Source: Enterobacteriaceae bacterium (GTDB lineage: Bacteria; Pseudomonadota; Gammaproteobacteria; Enterobacterales; Enterobacteriaceae). Taken from it: a stretch of 64,000 nt of DNA. Positions within the stretch are counted from its first letter, which is position 1. Each line of letters starts with the position of its first letter. Location of the stretch: contig JAIRVT010000041.1 of assembly GCA_031253755.1 (NCBI GenBank), positions 43,740 through 107,739 on the forward strand, written 5' to 3'. Below the pieces are notes generated by a model. It saw only the letters and a list, made by a program, of their open reading frames with translations. It did not search any database and had not been told where the DNA came from. Shown here one piece after another: positions 26,178 through 36,613 of the stretch. The position numbers were made by a program, and so were the translations under genes.

Positions 26178-26215
26178 CATCAAGGAAACGAGCCATAACA
26201 GGCAGTGAACCGCGC

Positions 26216-26524
26216 TTATTGCTTGTTCAGGATTTTGCGTATCGTATTGATAATTCCCAAAACGTTGACCATATGGCGTGACCAGCGATAAAACTTCCGT
26301 GGGCGAAACAAACCATAAAGCAGCAATAAGCTACTGGCGGTTGCGATATAAGATTGGAAAGGGCGCAGCATTTGCCAGCCGCGATCATATGAGCGGGTTA
26401 TCGCAAGCCACTGTTGTCCGTACTCCGAAAGTGACTGCCGCTGTTGTTGAATCTGTTGCAGCAATGCCTGCTTTTTTCGCTCTCTCTGTTGGCACCGTGA
26501 GCTATTTACAGCCATTTTAGTCAT
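26216..26524 (-). CDS. yqjK: YqjK-like family protein
   Basis: 102-residue protein of the YqjK-like family, of unknown function. The start at 26524 has GGAG 7 nt upstream and begins MTKMAVNSSRCQQRERKKQ; it overlaps the yqjE stop by 8 bp, suggesting translational coupling. A basic and Gln-rich coiled region (about 8-35) is followed by a hydrophobic segment (about 58-70, YIATASSLLLLYGL) that could be a membrane helix. It is the last gene of yqjD-yqjE-yqjK. Confidence 0.85.
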   Translation of the reverse strand: MTKMAVNSSRCQQRERKKQALLQQIQQQRQSLSEYGQQWLAITRSYDRGWQMLRPFQSYIATASSLLLLYGLFRPRKFYRWSRHMVNVLGIINTIRKILNKQ

Positions 26525-26915
26525 GGTCATTCTCCAACATTTTGCGATCGATTCTGAGCTGTTCACGGGTTGCATTGAAAAATGTCAGTCGGCGGGATTT
26601 TCTGAGGGTCCAGAAGGTACAAAACATGGCGAGAAACAGCAACACTCCTGCGGCAATGGCCATTGCTGTGGTCCGATAAGCCGGATCGACCGCCCAGAAT
26701 ACCAGTATCAGCAGGCATATTATGCCCAAAGTAGCAAACAGCAGAGTAAACCCGACCAGCAGCAATAATTGCACCAGCGAGGCAGCGCCTTCTTCCAGCT
26801 CGACAGTTGCAAGTTGAACGCGAGTTTCAATCACACCGATAATAAGCGCTGCCGCTCGTCGCACGTTGTTAAATAGGCCTTTTCCTGAGCCTGATGGTGA
26901 AGGTGGTGGCGTCAT
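26517..26915 (-). CDS. yqjE: Inner-membrane phage-holin-like protein YqjE
   Basis: 132-residue member of the YqjE family (holin superfamily III fold) with two membrane helices (about 44-68 and 78-100) separated by WAVDPAYR. The N-terminus carries ETRVQLATVELEEGAASL, conserved in the family. The start at 26915 is 1 nt after the yqjD stop; an upstream start at 26948 would overlap yqjD. E. coli YqjE partners with YqjD; its function is not known in detail. Confidence 0.9.
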   Translation of the reverse strand: MTPPPSPSGSGKGLFNNVRRAAALIIGVIETRVQLATVELEEGAASLVQLLLLVGFTLLFATLGIICLLILVFWAVDPAYRTTAMAIAAGVLLFLAMFCTFWTLRKSRRLTFFNATREQLRIDRKMLENDHD

Positions 26916-26916
26916 C

Positions 26917-27222
26917 TTAGCGTCTTGCCAGTAACACACCCAACACAATCCCTACTGCGGCGCCGATACCGACTCCCGTCCAGGGATTATCACGGACATA
27001 ATTATCAGCACGGCCTGCGATTTCTTTTGTCTGGTCTGTCAGCTTATCGCTGGCATCATGCAGAACAGAGCGGGCATCTTGCAATATTTTTTCTGCTTTG
27101 TTGCGCAATTTTTCCAATTCTGCTTTGGGCTTGCCCTCCGCGTTGCCGATAATTTCTTCCAACGTATCTGCCAGTGATTGCAATTCAGCGCGTAATTCTT
27201 CAGAGTTTTTCTTCTGTGGCAT
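26917..27222 (-). CDS. yqjD: Ribosome-associated membrane protein YqjD (DUF883/ElaB family)
   Basis: 101-residue protein with a long N-terminal coiled coil (about 6-70) and one C-terminal membrane helix (WTGVGIGAAVGIVLGVLLARR). E. coli YqjD anchors ribosomes to the inner membrane in stationary phase and is RpoS-regulated. The DNPWTGVGIGAAVG motif marks the ElaB/YqjD/YgaM group; adjacency to yqjE points to YqjD. Confidence 0.92.
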   Translation of the reverse strand: MPQKKNSEELRAELQSLADTLEEIIGNAEGKPKAELEKLRNKAEKILQDARSVLHDASDKLTDQTKEIAGRADNYVRDNPWTGVGIGAAVGIVLGVLLARR

Positions 27223-27502
27223 GGCACTTTCCTTCTTTATATGTACGAGATATGTACGATGGATGAATTTCTAACATAGTCTCTTTTATTGGGAGTTGAA
27301 AGTCTGATTGGTGAAAAAATGTTATAGGACGTGACAGATTAATCTCAAAGTTTTTATAAATCAGTGAATCAGGAGAGAGCGGGCAGCTTGCGGAAATGGA
27401 ATCATGAAAAAGAAAATCCTGTACTATATTCGAACCCGATGATTCTAAACATACTACAGGGAAATTTGAGTCTTGATGGACAGAATGCTCTTGAACCGAA
27501 TG

Positions 27503-28174
27503 TTATTGGGCAGAATTATTCGTACGTTTCTTACGCCAGATAAACGTCAGGCTGCCAACCAAGCCAATGAGCAAAAGCACGATGGGGAGTAACACCAGAA
27601 AATTCATCACATATTGTTCGTACTGGCGGAATAAAGCGCTTTTACCGAGCGCATATCCCAGCGTTGTCAGGATAGCAACCCACAAGAGACCACTCAGCCA
27701 GTTAAATAGCTGAAACCGCGCATTATTCAGCCCTGCAAGGCCGGCTAAGGTCGGTAGCAATGTTCTGATAAACGCCAGAAAACGCCCGATCAGCAATGCT
27801 GATAAGCCATGACGATGGAACAGATTATGTGCGCGTTGGTGATAATGCGCAGGAAGGTGTGCCAGCCAGCCCTGAACTAATTTCGTATTGCCGAGCCATC
27901 TTCCCTGAAGATAACCCAGCCAACAACCAAGGCTTGCTCCCGCAGTGAGGATGAGCAATGTCGTGGGAAAAGTCATTGCACCTTGGGCTATCAGGACGCC
28001 AACTAAGATAAGTAAACTATCGCCGGGTAAAAAGGCAGCGGGTAAAACTCCGTTTTCCAGAAACAGGATGATAAATAGCAGCGCATAAATCACCCATGCC
28101 AATGATGGGTTCGCCAGTGTTTCGTAATCTTGGTGCCAGAGTGCATAAATAAGGTCTGTTACAAGTTCCATCAA
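27503..28174 (-). CDS. yqjA: DedA-family membrane protein YqjA
   Basis: 223-residue DedA/VTT-domain inner-membrane protein required with YghB for division, proton-motive-force homeostasis and resistance to alkaline pH and cationic peptides; the family includes undecaprenyl-phosphate and phospholipid translocases. It shows [22 protein letters not shown], the re-entrant helix motif [20 protein letters not shown], and at least four hydrophobic helices. The start may be this ATG or the adjacent one at 28171. In E. coli mzrA and yqjC lie between yqjA and yqjD; here that 280-bp gap (27223-27502) has no gene I can support. Confidence 0.93.
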   Translation of the reverse strand: MMELVTDLIYALWHQDYETLANPSLAWVIYALLFIILFLENGVLPAAFLPGDSLLILVGVLIAQGAMTFPTTLLILTAGASLGCWLGYLQGRWLGNTKLVQGWLAHLPAHYHQRAHNLFHRHGLSALLIGRFLAFIRTLLPTLAGLAGLNNARFQLFNWLSGLLWVAILTTLGYALGKSALFRQYEQYVMNFLVLLPIVLLLIGLVGSLTFIWRKKRTNNSAQ

Positions 28175-28761
28175 ATGTTCCTAAAACGCGGATTAAGGAT
28201 TGCATCTTACTTTTATGGTGCATTTATGGTGCATTTCTATTAGATAATAAGAAAATACAAAGCATTATATTATGTATGCCAACTAAATGCCCTTAAACTC
28301 CGTTCAAACGACATTTCATAAATGGCTGCGACACTCTAACAAAATCATCACCAGTGAAACAGCAAATTTTGGTGATCAATTGAACATGAATCCATAGATA
28401 AAAGAATCATCCGTTAATATGTGATGATGAAAATAAACCATCAATGATATTGAATATAATTGGGATGGCAGTTATTGCCATGAACATTTTTATTCCCGTA
28501 TAACTAATTGAATATATTTAATAAAATATAAAATTTAATTTATCTTTACCTTATCTGCGTGCTGATTGAGTGAATGAAAATGTCACTCAGATCACGCAAG
28601 TGTTGCTCAGATCACATAAATGTGATTACTTTGTTATCAAATGTTAAGTTGGTCGTATATTTTTATTAACCATTCTTTCGGGTTCTCCGGATTTTCCTAT
28701 ACTGGAAAAGCAAACACAAAAACAACAGGCTTATTCGGCCTAAATATCAAATGGATAGACT
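28175..28761. promoter_or_regulatory. AT-rich divergent region between yqjA and sstT
   Basis: No gene is supported. Notable pieces are an 11-nt TTATGGTGCAT duplication near 28210-28232, two 20-nt repeats at 28581-28600 and 28601-28620 sharing GCTCAGATCAC-like sequence, and a perfect inverted repeat ATCACAT-AA-ATGTGAT at 28611-28626. The palindrome lies about 140 bp before sstT and could be an operator. Confidence 0.5.
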
Positions 28762-30021
28762 ATGGAAAAACAACAAAGAGGCTTTGAGCAATTTACTCTT
28801 GTCAAATTTATTGTTCAGGGAAGCCTCGTCACACAAATTATTATCGGGTTAATCGCAGGAATATTATTGGCATGGATAATGCCTTCCGTCGCGCAATCAG
28901 TCGGTTTATTGGGAACACTCTTTGTTGGGGCATTGAAAGCAGTTGCACCGGTTTTAGTGTGGGTTTTAGTCATGTCTTCTATCGCGAACCACAAACAAGG
29001 GCAAAAAACGAATATTCGGCCGATTGTTATCCTCTATATTGTGGGCACTTTTCTTGCGGCAGTGGTTGCCGTTATCGGCAGTATGTTGTTTCCATCGACA
29101 TTAACACTGGCCACTTCCACCAGCCAAATGTCACCGCCGGACAACATTGTTGAAGTGCTGAAAGGCGTGCTGCTCAATATTGTCGCTAACCCAATCGATG
29201 CGATATTAAACGGCAATTATATCGGCATATTGGCTTGGTCGATTGGTTTGGGCATCGCGTTGCGTCATGCGAAAGAGTCAACCAAATCACTGGTCCATGA
29301 TCTGTCCGAAGCCGTGACTTTAGTTGTGCGCTTCGTTATCCGTCTGGCTCCTCTGGGTATTTTCGGTCTGGTTGCCTCGACTATCGCCACAACCGGTTTC
29401 GAAGCACTCGTCGGTTATACCCAACTGCTGGTGGTACTTCTGGCTTGCATGGCTGTCGTCGCACTGGTGGTTAATCCACTGATTGTCTATTGGAAAATAC
29501 GCCGAAATCCTTATCCTTTGGTTTTCGATTGCTTGCGTGAAAGCGGAGTCACCGCGTTCTTTACCCGTAGTTCAGCCGCGAATATTCCGGTTAATATGGC
29601 GATGTGTCGTCGTATGAATCTGGATGAAGATACTTATTCAGTGTCAATTCCACTGGGAGCAACGATCAATATGGCTGGCGCTGCGGTCACCATTACTGTT
29701 TTGACGCTGGCGGCAGTCAATACACTCGGTATGACGGTTGATATTCCTACCGCCATATTGCTAAGTGTGGTTTCTGCCATCGCAGCATGTGGTGCATCAG
29801 GCGTGGCGGGCGGGTCATTATTGCTGATACCTCTGGCCTGTAGCATGTTCGGTATTTCCAATGAACTCGCCATGCAGGTTGTGGCTGTTGGTTTGATTAT
29901 CGGTGTGGTACAGGATTCCGTTGAAACGGCGTTGAACTCCTCAACCGATGTGCTGTTTACGGCTGCGGCTTGTCAGGCCGAAGCGGCAAAAAAGCAGGGA
30001 CCTGAGTCGTTAGCGGATTAA
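28762..30021 (+). CDS. sstT: Serine/threonine:sodium symporter SstT
   Basis: Inner-membrane transporter of the DAACS family that imports serine and threonine with sodium. The 419-residue protein has about eight hydrophobic helices and the family signatures [15 protein letters not shown] (serine-rich re-entrant loop), [19 protein letters not shown] and [20 protein letters not shown]. It starts [20 protein letters not shown]. It is a single gene ending at a terminator shared with fadH. Confidence 0.95.
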   Translation: MEKQQRGFEQFTLVKFIVQGSLVTQIIIGLIAGILLAWIMPSVAQSVGLLGTLFVGALKAVAPVLVWVLVMSSIANHKQGQKTNIRPIVILYIVGTFLAAVVAVIGSMLFPSTLTLATSTSQMSPPDNIVEVLKGVLLNIVANPIDAILNGNYIGILAWSIGLGIALRHAKESTKSLVHDLSEAVTLVVRFVIRLAPLGIFGLVASTIATTGFEALVGYTQLLVVLLACMAVVALVVNPLIVYWKIRRNPYPLVFDCLRESGVTAFFTRSSAANIPVNMAMCRRMNLDEDTYSVSIPLGATINMAGAAVTITVLTLAAVNTLGMTVDIPTAILLSVVSAIAACGASGVAGGSLLLIPLACSMFGISNELAMQVVAVGLIIGVVQDSVETALNSSTDVLFTAAACQAEAAKKQGPESLAD

Positions 30022-30036
30022 TGTATCTATTGAAAT

Positions 30037-30078
30037 AAAAACGGTGAAAATAAACAAAGTTTATGATCACCGTTTTTT
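30037..30078. terminator. Bidirectional terminator between sstT and fadH
   Basis: Stem ACGGTGA (30041-30047) and TCACCGT (30067-30073) with an A run before and a T run after, between convergent genes. Confidence 0.75.
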
Positions 30079-30096
30079 TAACCCGTTATCGAGAAA

Positions 30097-32145
<2,049 letters not shown>

Positions 32146-32170
32146 TCACATACGATCTTAAAACCTTGTG

Positions 32171-32228
32171 AGTGTTTATATCCCGTGCGGGGAGACATAA
32201 AGACACATTTTGAAAGGTGACTGGTATA
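32171..32228 (-). repeat. Dispersed repeat, family B, copy 4 (inverted)
   Basis: Read on the minus strand it gives CCAGTCACCTTTCAAAATGTG, then a hairpin with TCCCCGCACGGGA, matching the left half of the family B element. It lies between fadH and the putative FadR site. Confidence 0.65.
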
Positions 32229-32271
32229 GATCGTTTTCATAGATTGCTTTCAAATGACTTAGCGCTTGGTT

Positions 32272-32288
32272 AAGTGGTCGGATGAGAT
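32272..32288. promoter_or_regulatory. Candidate FadR operator upstream of fadH
   Basis: AAGTGGTCGGATGAGAT keeps the TGGTCNGA core of the enterobacterial FadR consensus. fadH is repressed by FadR in E. coli. Flanking bases match less well, so this is tentative. Confidence 0.4.
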
Positions 32289-32463
32289 AGATCTCAAATT
32301 TAGACGGTTCGCGCCTGATTGGAATCATTTCGTTAATTGATTGTGACAAATATCAAGAAATCATTTAATAAAGAAAAATACTTTGTTGTGAATGAGGATT
32401 TATTTAAGTTAGGCTTCCATTCGATTAATGGTTTTTTTGATACGAAGTCGGGATCTTGTGGAG

Positions 32464-32541
32464 AGCTTTTTTTGCGGAAATAGCTTTTGCGGCAATAGTT
32501 TTTTAGGTGATAGCTTTTTAGGTAATGGTTTTTTAGGAGAC
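32464..32541 (+). repeat. Tandem 15-nt array in a gene leader
   Basis: Four consecutive 15-nt units at 32482, 32497, 32512 and 32527 follow the pattern AGNTTTTTAGGTNAT, preceded by an 18-nt variant at 32464. The last unit supplies AGGAGA, the ribosome site for the acetyltransferase gene at 32551. The minus strand of the array is an open frame with pentapeptides of the xPKKL type. Confidence 0.85.
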
Positions 32542-32550
32542 AGTGAGTAA

Positions 32551-33153
32551 ATGGTAATGCAAAACATAACTGAATGGACCACCCTGACAGGGAAATATAT
32601 CACTTTAATACCTTTGAAACAGGAAAGGCATGAGGAATTTGCCCGTGCCATTGAAGATGGGCAATTAAATCAATTGTGGTATGCCAATGTCCCCGCGCCG
32701 GAGGGCGTAGAAGCAGAAATAGATCGTCGTTTATCCCTACATGCTCAGGGGAAAATGTTGCCTTTTGTTGTTATTGATAATCAAACAAATACCGCAATTG
32801 GCATGACATCTTATATGAATATTGACGCCAATATGCCCAGATTGGAAATTGGTTCAACCTGGTATGCAAAATCCGCTCAACGCTCACCGGTTAATACGGA
32901 AGCTAAACTCCTGCTGCTGGAATATGCGTTTGAAAAGTTAGGTTGTGTCGCTATCGAGCTACGCACGCATTTTCTGAATAATCAGAGCCGCAGGGCAATT
33001 GAACGCTTGGGCGCAAAACTGGATGGTATTCTGCGTTGTCATATGCGCACGAAAAATGGTTTAGTACGGGATACCTGTGTATACAGCATTCTTCAGAGCG
33101 AATGGCCTGCCATTAAAGCCCATATTGAATGGTTAATGGCAAAGCCTCGGTAA
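32551..33153 (+). CDS. GNAT acetyltransferase, RimJ/RimL type
   Basis: 200-residue acetyl-CoA-dependent N-acetyltransferase of the Acetyltransf_3 group (RimJ/RimL-like), substrate unknown. Visible family features are the N-terminal LTGKYITLIPLKQERHEEF, the beta-4 segment PRLEIGSTWYAKSAQRSPVNTEA, and KLGCVAIELRTHFLNNQSRRAIERLGAKLDGILRCH, which matches the C-terminal motif of protein or small-molecule acetyltransferases in this group. A second ATG at 32557 is possible. It is expressed from a leader with the tandem array and AGGAGA. Confidence 0.85.
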   Translation: MVMQNITEWTTLTGKYITLIPLKQERHEEFARAIEDGQLNQLWYANVPAPEGVEAEIDRRLSLHAQGKMLPFVVIDNQTNTAIGMTSYMNIDANMPRLEIGSTWYAKSAQRSPVNTEAKLLLLEYAFEKLGCVAIELRTHFLNNQSRRAIERLGAKLDGILRCHMRTKNGLVRDTCVYSILQSEWPAIKAHIEWLMAKPR

Positions 33154-33158
33154 ATTCC

Positions 33159-33240
33159 TCATCGCCTTTCAAGCTGCATCTTTGTTGGCTACGCTTTCTT
33201 GCTTGCCGTTGCGATGCAACTCGAAATTCGCGGGATAATT
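33159..33240 (+). repeat. Dispersed repeat, family A, copy 2
   Basis: Left block GCCTTTCAAGCTGCATCTTT, middle TTGGCTACG and TTGCTTGCCG, right block GATGCAACTCGAAATTCG. Same layout as the copy between degQ and degS. It lies between convergent genes. Confidence 0.75.
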
Positions 33241-33250
33241 ATTATGATGA

Positions 33251-34195
33251 TTATCCGATCAGGGAAATTCTAAGATGGTTATCCAAATCATCCAGTAATT
33301 GATAACGACGGCGATACTCCGCACGTTTCTTACTGGGGATATCATCCAGCGATTTTCTTTCAATATTTGATGGCAGATGGAAATCATTATCTTCTTTCCG
33401 AATGCCATTAATCGATTCCCAAAACGCATTGTAATCAGCCACCATCAGGTGCTTTTTCTTGTACCAATAACGGATACTGCGGTAAATATGTGTTTCGTTA
33501 CTGACTGCCAGAATTTGTTCACAATTGACATGTTCGGCAAAACGGCAAATAGATTCAATTAATAAGCGTTTAGGGAATAAACCATGACACTCTTTCGTCG
33601 CATTGCGGATAACATCCAGAGAATTATCATTCTTAGCAGGCCCTTGCAATACGCCGATGAACAATGTCCGTTTACCATTAACCGTTAATAAGGTAAAAGC
33701 ACATTTTGCCAAAATGACATTATCCTGGCTCGTCATATATAAAGAAAGCTCGCCCTCTTTATTAAGATTATCCAAAGAAGCGATATGTATATTAAATAAT
33801 TCATTTTTTCCCTGAATGGTTGCCAGTAAATAACCCTCAGTATTGAATATATTATTGATAACGTTTGGTACTAATTGCTGCAATAAAATTTCATAATGCT
33901 CACTGAGCGCACCGACAATCTGTTTGCAGTTAAAATTAATGCTTAAGTATGGGCGATGCAATTTACAGGGTAAACTCGGTTGCTTTTTTAAAATATCATG
34001 ACAAATCGGCGTCTTAGCGATGCTATCTAACAGCCTGAATGTAGAAACGGGTGTGAAAATGCTGCGTAAAGCAAATTTTGCCCTGTTACTGGGAGAGTGC
34101 CAGAGTAACCCAGGTGTAATGCGCTTACCAACAAGATCGGTAAATAGCTTAATACCTGAATACGTTTTAGTTTCAGATGGTTGTAAATATTTCAT
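33251..34195 (-). CDS. VirK/YbjX family protein (DUF535)
   Basis: 314-residue member of the VirK/YbjX family, whose Salmonella and Shigella members aid resistance to antimicrobial peptides and outer-membrane remodelling and are PhoP-regulated. The DUF535 signature is visible: FIGVLQGP at about residue 200, the ECHGLFPKRLLIESICRFAEH segment, and the C-terminal KKRAEYRRRYQLLDDL. No signal peptide or membrane helix is evident. It is more AT-rich than the surrounding core genes. In an insect pathogen a role in surviving host peptides is plausible but is inference; the enzymatic activity is unknown. Confidence 0.88.
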   Translation of the reverse strand: MKYLQPSETKTYSGIKLFTDLVGKRITPGLLWHSPSNRAKFALRSIFTPVSTFRLLDSIAKTPICHDILKKQPSLPCKLHRPYLSINFNCKQIVGALSEHYEILLQQLVPNVINNIFNTEGYLLATIQGKNELFNIHIASLDNLNKEGELSLYMTSQDNVILAKCAFTLLTVNGKRTLFIGVLQGPAKNDNSLDVIRNATKECHGLFPKRLLIESICRFAEHVNCEQILAVSNETHIYRSIRYWYKKKHLMVADYNAFWESINGIRKEDNDFHLPSNIERKSLDDIPSKKRAEYRRRYQLLDDLDNHLRISLIG

Positions 34196-34446
34196 TGATT
34201 ATAAAATCCAAAAGAAAAATAACGGTGTTATTCTAACATTTTTTTAGCAAATATATCAAAACACTATTAAAATAGATTTGTTCATATTTTAATGAATTGA
34301 TTTTCTCATGGTTTTTTATTGCTTTTGTTTTGTTTTTGTTGAAAAAATATAAACTGAATAGGTTATTTGTTATTGTATATTTCATCGGTTTTTATTTTTT
34401 TAATATATAACGTTACATTTATAATTAAACTTATAAATAACTTTTA

Positions 34447-34507
34447 AAAATGATAGGGATAAGGAAAGATCACTTTAGATACTCTCACTATTATGAAAAA
34501 TCATATA
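34447..34507 (+). promoter_or_regulatory. Conserved noncoding element, copy 1
   Basis: Contains AAAATGATAGG, ATAAGGAAA, CACT and ACTCTCACTATTATGAAAA followed by TCATATA. The same blocks occur in the same order on the minus strand at 45781-45861. It lies upstream of the virK-like gene but points away from it; nothing on the plus strand begins soon after. It sits in a 430-bp AT-rich gap with no other gene. Confidence 0.6.
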
Positions 34508-34562
34508 TTGATACATTTTTATTCTGAATATTATTGTTGGTAATAGTTTATTAAGAAATATT

Positions 34563-34599
34563 TTTTACGTAAGTAATATAATTCTCACATTACGTAAAA
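34563..34599. other. Inverted repeat TTTTACGTAA
   Basis: Perfect 10-bp arms TTTTACGTAA (34563-34572) and TTACGTAAAA (34590-34599) with a 17-nt loop. Each arm is itself partly palindromic (TTACGTAA), so it could be a pair of operator sites rather than a hairpin. Confidence 0.5.
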
Positions 34600-34626
34600 G
34601 AGGCAGATTGAAAGATGACAGGTATA

Positions 34627-34851
34627 TCAAATAAGTTTCATATGCAATAACGGAAATGGATTTCCTTGCCCATCAACGTCTGAAACCACCAGATTGGGCA
34701 GATAATCATTCAGGATGAGCGGGCGCAGTTCATCAATCATGGCGTGAGGAAAAAAATCATGAGTCGCGCGTACAGACGCTTCCCAAATTTGAAGGAGTAC
34801 CGGAAAATTATCTTCAGTCGCTTTTTGTATCTGCATCAAAGGGGTCTCCAT
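34627..34851 (-). pseudogene. Truncated GNAT acetyltransferase
   Basis: 74 codons resembling only the N-terminus of a GNAT family acetyltransferase: MQIQKATEDNFPVLLQIWEA, then SVRATHDFF and the LRPLILNDYL segment. The frame then runs VDGQGNPFPLLHMKLI and stops, so the acetyl-CoA-binding half is missing. No continuation was seen in the 120 bp after the stop. The likely original start is the ATG at 34836. A decayed gene is the best reading. Confidence 0.75.
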
Positions 34852-34898
34852 GATCCTTATTGAAAGGCAACGGTAGAGCGTTTTATTTATCAGAGCAT

Positions 34899-36140
34899 TC
34901 AGCTCACCAGTACGCGATTTTTACGGCGAAGGCTTGCTATTAGCATATAAATCGTCGTGGCGAGTAAAACCAAAAAGAAGAAATTCATCAAACTGTTGTT
35001 TTGTATCGTTCCAATGTGCTGCACTACACTGCTTTTAAAGGTATTGCCTTGTAAAACATGGTCTTGGAAGATACGATTTTGGAAAATATGGCATTGAGAC
35101 ATAAAACTGCCTGCACTCAACGGCCCTATGACGGAGCCGATACTATAACTTAACAGCATCACCTGTGTTGCGGCGACAATATAGGAGGAATCCAGTTTAT
35201 CGCAGGCAAGTGAGATAGCGAGTGGATAGAGGGCAAAGGAAGACATTCCCAAAAGTGCCAGCGCGACGATCATGACAAAGTAATTCTCCGTAAGGTAAGT
35301 CATGCCGACAGCGAATACTCCAAGAAGTGAAACCATCGCCAATAACAGCGTTTTGCTGACGGTCACAGACAGCTTGCTGATAATTGGCTGGATCAGCATT
35401 CCGCCCAGAATAATGGCGGCCATTAATACGCCGACCTGTTCAGTATTGAACTTACTTTGACGTAACGATAAAGGCATCAGACCATAGATCGTTCCCATTA
35501 CAATCCCGGAAGTCAGGCAGCCGATGATTGCAGGTTTACTGAATTGGGTGATTTTTTTCAGCGATAAATGTTGGTGATGCAATGCCGGTGGCTGTTGACG
35601 TACAAGTAACGGCGGCAGAGTAGCAACCAACAGCAGCACTAAAATGGCCATAAACGGAATGACGCCCTGAGTGCCGATAAAACCGATGCCTAATTGACCG
35701 AGAGTCGTACCACCATAGAGTGATGTCATATAAAAACTCAGCCGCTTGGCGCGTTCTTTGGGGTTATCACCAATCAATAACCAAGATTCCACCACGACAA
35801 AAATACCGGCAACAGCGATTCCGGCGATGCCGCGAACAAACAGCCAAATATCCAGATTTGGAAAAAAAGGCAATACCAACACCGTTGCCGCTAAAAGCAA
35901 CAAAAAAATAACAAATGAAAAACGGTGACCTAATTTAGCAATAATCGGTTCAATCATGATTGAGCCGATTAATAAACCACCATAATAAGCACTGGCTAAC
36001 CAACTGGCATAATCTGTATCGATATTAAAATTAGCCATCGATAATGGAATTAAGCTCATCAGGTAACCAGAAGCAATAGCAAATACAGTCAAACCCGCGA
36101 CAGGCACGAATGCACTGTCATTTTTGCACAGCAGTTTCAC
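34899..36140 (-). CDS. YcaD-like major facilitator superfamily transporter
   Basis: Twelve-helix MFS permease with closest resemblance to E. coli YcaD as recalled; the substrate is unknown. Motifs include YYGGLLIGSIMIEPIIAKLGHR (loop 2-3), VVVESWLLIGD and the C-half SGIVMGTIYGLMPLSLRQS. I place the start at the GTG at 36140 (413 residues), with GGAG upstream and helix 1 soon after; a GTG at 36200 would add 20 residues. Between helices 11 and 12 there is a 15-nt tandem array absent from recalled relatives. It stands where nhaA normally precedes nhaR, but divergently from nhaR. Confidence 0.85.
   Translation of the reverse strand: MKLLCKNDSAFVPVAGLTVFAIASGYLMSLIPLSMANFNIDTDYASWLASAYYGGLLIGSIMIEPIIAKLGHRFSFVIFLLLLAATVLVLPFFPNLDIWLFVRGIAGIAVAGIFVVVESWLLIGDNPKERAKRLSFYMTSLYGGTTLGQLGIGFIGTQGVIPFMAILVLLLVATLPPLLVRQQPPALHHQHLSLKKITQFSKPAIIGCLTSGIVMGTIYGLMPLSLRQSKFNTEQVGVLMAAIILGGMLIQPIISKLSVTVSKTLLLAMVSLLGVFAVGMTYLTENYFVMIVALALLGMSSFALYPLAISLACDKLDSSYIVAATQVMLLSYSIGSVIGPLSAGSFMSQCHIFQNRIFQDHVLQGNTFKSSVVQHIGTIQNNSLMNFFFLVLLATTIYMLIASLRRKNRVLVS
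35029..35103 (-). repeat. Tandem 15-nt array inside the YcaD-like transporter gene
   Basis: Five degenerate 15-nt units starting at 35029, 35044, 35059, 35074 and 35089. They encode successive pentapeptides ending in F-Q or similar (CHIFQ, NRIFQ, DHVLQ, GNTFK, SSVVQ), in the predicted periplasmic loop between helices 11 and 12. Confidence 0.85.
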
Positions 36141-36613
36141 TACTGTTGTCTCCACATAAAAAAAACAGCCCGGTATACGACTCAAGACGTTGTGTTTCAC
36201 AACAGAGCGTTTCGATAAGCCGGATTTAAATAGATCAAGTTGTGCGGAATATAGACGCTTTTATCAGATAGATACAGTGAGAAAAACTGATAGTGATGAA
36301 TGAAAAGATTTATGAAAGAAATCGGTAATCATTGGCTATTTTTACTCTGAAATATTTTTGTTTCAAACGTAATTACTATCATGGGTTAGTCATTGGTTAC
36401 AGAGGATTAAACACACTTTTACCGCAGAAACTACCAAAGAAATCAGCAAAAAAAATCATAAAAGAAAAAAACATAGCCAAACGCAGCCGAATAGACTAAT
36501 TTAAGCTCATACTCATAATCGAGACAATTCCAAAGTAGTTCATCCTCTTAATATTCACGACATAACGTTTCACCTGCTTTGTTGTGAAAAGTCATATTAG
36601 AAAAGATAAATTT
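36141..36613. promoter_or_regulatory. Divergent intergenic region before nhaR
   Basis: AT-rich, no gene supported. It should hold the promoters of the transporter gene and nhaR. No nhaA sequence or remnant was recognised. Confidence 0.5.

Noticed and set aside
32409..32651. 80-codon minus-strand frame with repeated xPKKL pentapeptides
   Set aside because: It comes from reading the 15-nt leader array backwards and overlaps the start of the acetyltransferase gene; no ribosome site supports it.
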